A stretch of DNA of 6,299 bases from positions 1 to 6,299 of the forward strand of contig JAIRXZ010000137.1 in the NCBI GenBank assembly GCA_031267995.1, read 5' to 3'. Below are positions 4,686 through 6,299 of this stretch, one piece after another. The notes beneath the pieces were generated by a model. That model searched no databases. It was not told where the DNA came from and saw only the letters and a program-made list of their open reading frames with translations. This DNA is from Odoribacteraceae bacterium. Lineage in GTDB: Bacteria > Bacteroidota > Bacteroidia > Bacteroidales > Marinifilaceae. Position numbers and translations under genes: made by a program. The first letter of the stretch is position 1; the number at the start of each line of letters is the position of its first letter.

Positions 4686-5876
4686 TTAGTCGCGTATGGC
4701 GGCGATGCCGGGGAGTTCTTTCCCCTCGATGTATTCGAGGAGGGCGCCGCCGCCGGTGGAGACGTAGCTGACCTTGTCGGCGAGGCCAAATTGGTTGATG
4801 GCGGCTACCGAGTCGCCACCACCGATGAGGGAGAAGGCTCCTCGCCCGGTGGCTTTGACGATGGCGTCGGCGACAGCCCTGGTGCCGGCGGCGAAGTTCG
4901 GAAATTCAAAGACTCCTACCGGGCCGTTCCAAAGGATGGTTTTGGAGGTTTCAATGACTTTCGCGAAGGCGTCGCGGGTGAGCTGGCCGATGTCCATGCC
5001 CGTCCAGCCGTCGGGGATGTTCATGGGGTCGACGACGCGGGTGTTGGCTTCGTTGCTGAAGCTGTCCGCGGCGACGGTTTGGGTGGAGATGACGAGGTTG
5101 ACGCCCTTTTCCTTGGCGGCGTTGATGATTTGCAGGGCGAGATCGAGCTTGTCGTTTTCGCAGATGGAGTCGCCGACGTGCCCTCCCCGCGCTTTCATGA
5201 AGGTGTATACCATGCCGCCGCCGAGGATGAGGTTGTCGACTTTGTCCAGGAGGTTCATGATGATGTCAATTTTGGAGGATACTTTCGAGCCTCCCATGAT
5301 GGCGGTGAAGGGGCGGTCGGGGTGGAGCATGACCTTGTCCACGCTTTCGATTTCGGCGTTCATGAGGTAGCCGAAGAGTTTGTCGTCCGGGAAGAAACGG
5401 GCGATGACGGCCGTGGAGGCGTGGGCGCGATGGGCGGTGCCAAAGGCGTCGTTGATCCAAAGGTCGCCGAGCGAGGCGAGTTCGCGGGCGAAGTTTTCGT
5501 CTCCTTTTTCTTCTTCGGGGTGGAAGCGGAGGTTTTCCAGGAGCAGCGCCTCTCCCGGTTGCAGGTTGTCAACGGCTTCCCGCGCGATCGTGCCGATGCA
5601 GTCCGCGGCGAATTTCACGGGCGCCCCCAGCAATTCCTCCACGCGGCCGCGGATGTGCTTCAGGGAGGAGGCCTCCTCCGGGCCTTTCTTGGGGCGCCCC
5701 AGGTGGGACATGAGGATGGGCGATCCGCCGCCGGCAAGTACCTGGCGGATGGTCGGGATGGCGGCGCGGATCCGGCTGTCGTCCGTGATTTGCAGGTCGG
5801 AGTTCAGGGGGACGTTGAAGTCTACCCGCACCAGCGCCTTCTTTCCCTTAAAGTTGTAATCGTGAATTGTTTTCAT
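4686..5876 (-). CDS. pgk: Phosphoglycerate kinase
   Basis: The protein has 396 residues, typical length. It catalyses the reversible transfer of phosphate from 1,3-bisphosphoglycerate to ADP in cytoplasmic glycolysis. N-domain substrate-binding motifs are VRVDFNVPL (16-24), MSHLGRPKKG (56-65), LLLENLRFHPEEE (111-123) and NDAFGTAHRAHAST (142-155). The C-domain nucleotide site shows IMGGSKVSSKID (193-204), LILGGGMVYTF (216-226), TILWNGPVGVFEFPNF (313-328), IGGGDSVAAI (351-360) and YVSTGGGALLEYIEGKELPG (371-390). The loop usually read as DIGPKT is DIGQLT (295-300) here, and the stretch before VAAD reads VISTQT rather than the common LPVD form. All recognisable catalytic motifs are present, so it should be active. 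It stands alone, divergent from tadA and convergent with dprA. Confidence 0.98.
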   Translation of the reverse strand: MKTIHDYNFKGKKALVRVDFNVPLNSDLQITDDSRIRAAIPTIRQVLAGGGSPILMSHLGRPKKGPEEASSLKHIRGRVEELLGAPVKFAADCIGTIAREAVDNLQPGEALLLENLRFHPEEEKGDENFARELASLGDLWINDAFGTAHRAHASTAVIARFFPDDKLFGYLMNAEIESVDKVMLHPDRPFTAIMGGSKVSSKIDIIMNLLDKVDNLILGGGMVYTFMKARGGHVGDSICENDKLDLALQIINAAKEKGVNLVISTQTVAADSFSNEANTRVVDPMNIPDGWTGMDIGQLTRDAFAKVIETSKTILWNGPVGVFEFPNFAAGTRAVADAIVKATGRGAFSLIGGGDSVAAINQFGLADKVSYVSTGGGALLEYIEGKELPGIAAIRD

Positions 5877-5895
5877 AGTTGTGATTTATTAGTGC

Positions 5896-5903
5896 TACAT
5901 TTG
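5896..5903 (+). promoter_or_regulatory. Candidate -7 box for tadA (TACATTTG)
   Basis: This is a full TAnnTTTG match on the plus strand, 48 bp before the tadA ATG. Only a weak T-rich -33 candidate (TTTT at 5870-5873, 22-base spacing) precedes it. That element would overlap the start codon of pgk. Confidence 0.4.
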
Positions 5904-5918
5904 TACACGTTCAGAGGC

Positions 5919-5950
5919 TAAAGGTAGCGAAGAAATTGTAGATACACAAG
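5919..5950 (-). promoter_or_regulatory. Candidate promoter for pgk
   Basis: On the minus strand CTTG (5947-5950) is followed by exactly 20 bases and then TACCTTTA (5919-5926), one mismatch from TAnnTTTG. The predicted start gives a leader of roughly 35-40 nt before the pgk ATG at 5876. The -33 element ends one base before the tadA start codon, so the two promoters share one short divergent region. Confidence 0.45.
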
Positions 5951-5951
5951 C

Positions 5952-6299
5952 ATGGATAGAGATGAATTTTTCATGAGAAAGGCGCTGGAGGAGGCGCGAC
6001 TTGCGGGAGAAAAGGGGGAGGTGCCGGTGGGCGCCGTGGTGGTTTGTCGCGAAAGGGTGATTGCCCGCGCACGCAACCAAACGGAGTTGCTGAATGACGT
6101 GACGGCGCACGCGGAGATGCTGGCAATTACGGCTGCCGCGACGGCAACGGGAGGGAAGTTCCTGGATGCTTGCACGCTGTACGTGACGCTGGAGCCTTGC
6201 CTGATGTGCGGGGGGGCGATGGCGTGGGCGCGACTGGGGGGGCTGGTGTACGGGGCGTCCGATCCGCTCCGAGGGTTTTCGCGCCTGGGCGCGTCCGTT
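5952..6299 (+). CDS. tadA: tRNA-specific adenosine deaminase TadA (3' end outside window)
   Basis: The 116 residues visible run to the right edge with no stop. The enzyme deaminates adenosine 34 of tRNA-Arg(ACG) to inosine, allowing wobble decoding. The zinc-deaminase site is complete: HAEM (53-56) with the metal-ligand His and proton-shuttle Glu, then TLEPCLMCGGAM (79-90) with the two ligand cysteines in PCxMC. The N-terminal MRKALEEARLAGEKGEVPVG and the later VYGASDPLRGFSRLGAS also fit the TadA branch rather than free-nucleoside or cytosine deaminases. The start ATG at 5952 gives the normal short N-terminus; an internal ATG lies at residue 8. Roughly 30-45 C-terminal residues are missing, judged from family length. 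It is divergent from pgk with 75 bp between start codons. Confidence 0.95.
   Translation, partial: MDRDEFFMRKALEEARLAGEKGEVPVGAVVVCRERVIARARNQTELLNDVTAHAEMLAITAAATATGGKFLDACTLYVTLEPCLMCGGAMAWARLGGLVYGASDPLRGFSRLGASV

Noticed and set aside
4644..5921. 425-codon plus-strand ORF opposite pgk
   Set aside because: It is a shadow of the GC-rich pgk gene: Gly/Val/Asp-rich with no recognisable motifs, while the minus strand encodes a full canonical Pgk. Its start also lies in the dprA terminator.

Overview
The window looks like a chromosomal segment of a GC-rich member of the Bacteroidota, probably Bacteroidales. Three observations support this. An ECF sigma gene is coupled to a single-pass protein whose N-terminus has the 'DPFLLEALEGF' signature common in sigma-linked proteins of this phylum. 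Candidate promoters match the Bacteroidota -7 box TAnnTTTG. Shine-Dalgarno sequences are mostly absent before the genes. No species is claimed.

Layout. Positions 1-1237 hold a nested tandem array in one continuous plus-strand codon phase. It contains a truncated 210-bp copy, two extra 84-bp copies, four full 210-bp copies and a final 84-bp copy. Every copy ends in an in-frame stop codon. The array runs off the left edge and probably began as duplication of the 3' end of a gene lying further left. Positions 1239-1301 carry three 21-bp repeats. Minus-strand genes follow: an anti-sigma-like/TonB fusion protein (1315-2682) overlapped by the ECF sigma factor gene upstream of it (2669-3250). A 224-bp intergenic region separates the sigma gene from divergent dprA (3475-4590). 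A strong hairpin terminator lies between dprA and convergent pgk (4686-5876, minus). A 75-bp divergent promoter region separates pgk from tadA (5952 onward, plus), which runs off the right edge.

How the genes work together. The sigma and TonB-like genes overlap by 14 bp and probably form one regulatory operon. The sigma factor would be held by the cytoplasmic N-terminus of a membrane protein whose periplasmic end is a TonB C-terminal domain. dprA (transformation-linked ssDNA/RecA loader), pgk (glycolysis) and tadA (tRNA wobble inosine) are housekeeping genes with no evident link to that operon.

The least ordinary parts are the array at 1-1237, with stop-terminated and partly mosaic copies, and the low-complexity TonB linker. 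The linker contains 21-bp heptad repeats and a compact G-quadruplex motif. I could not identify the protein encoded by the array unit.
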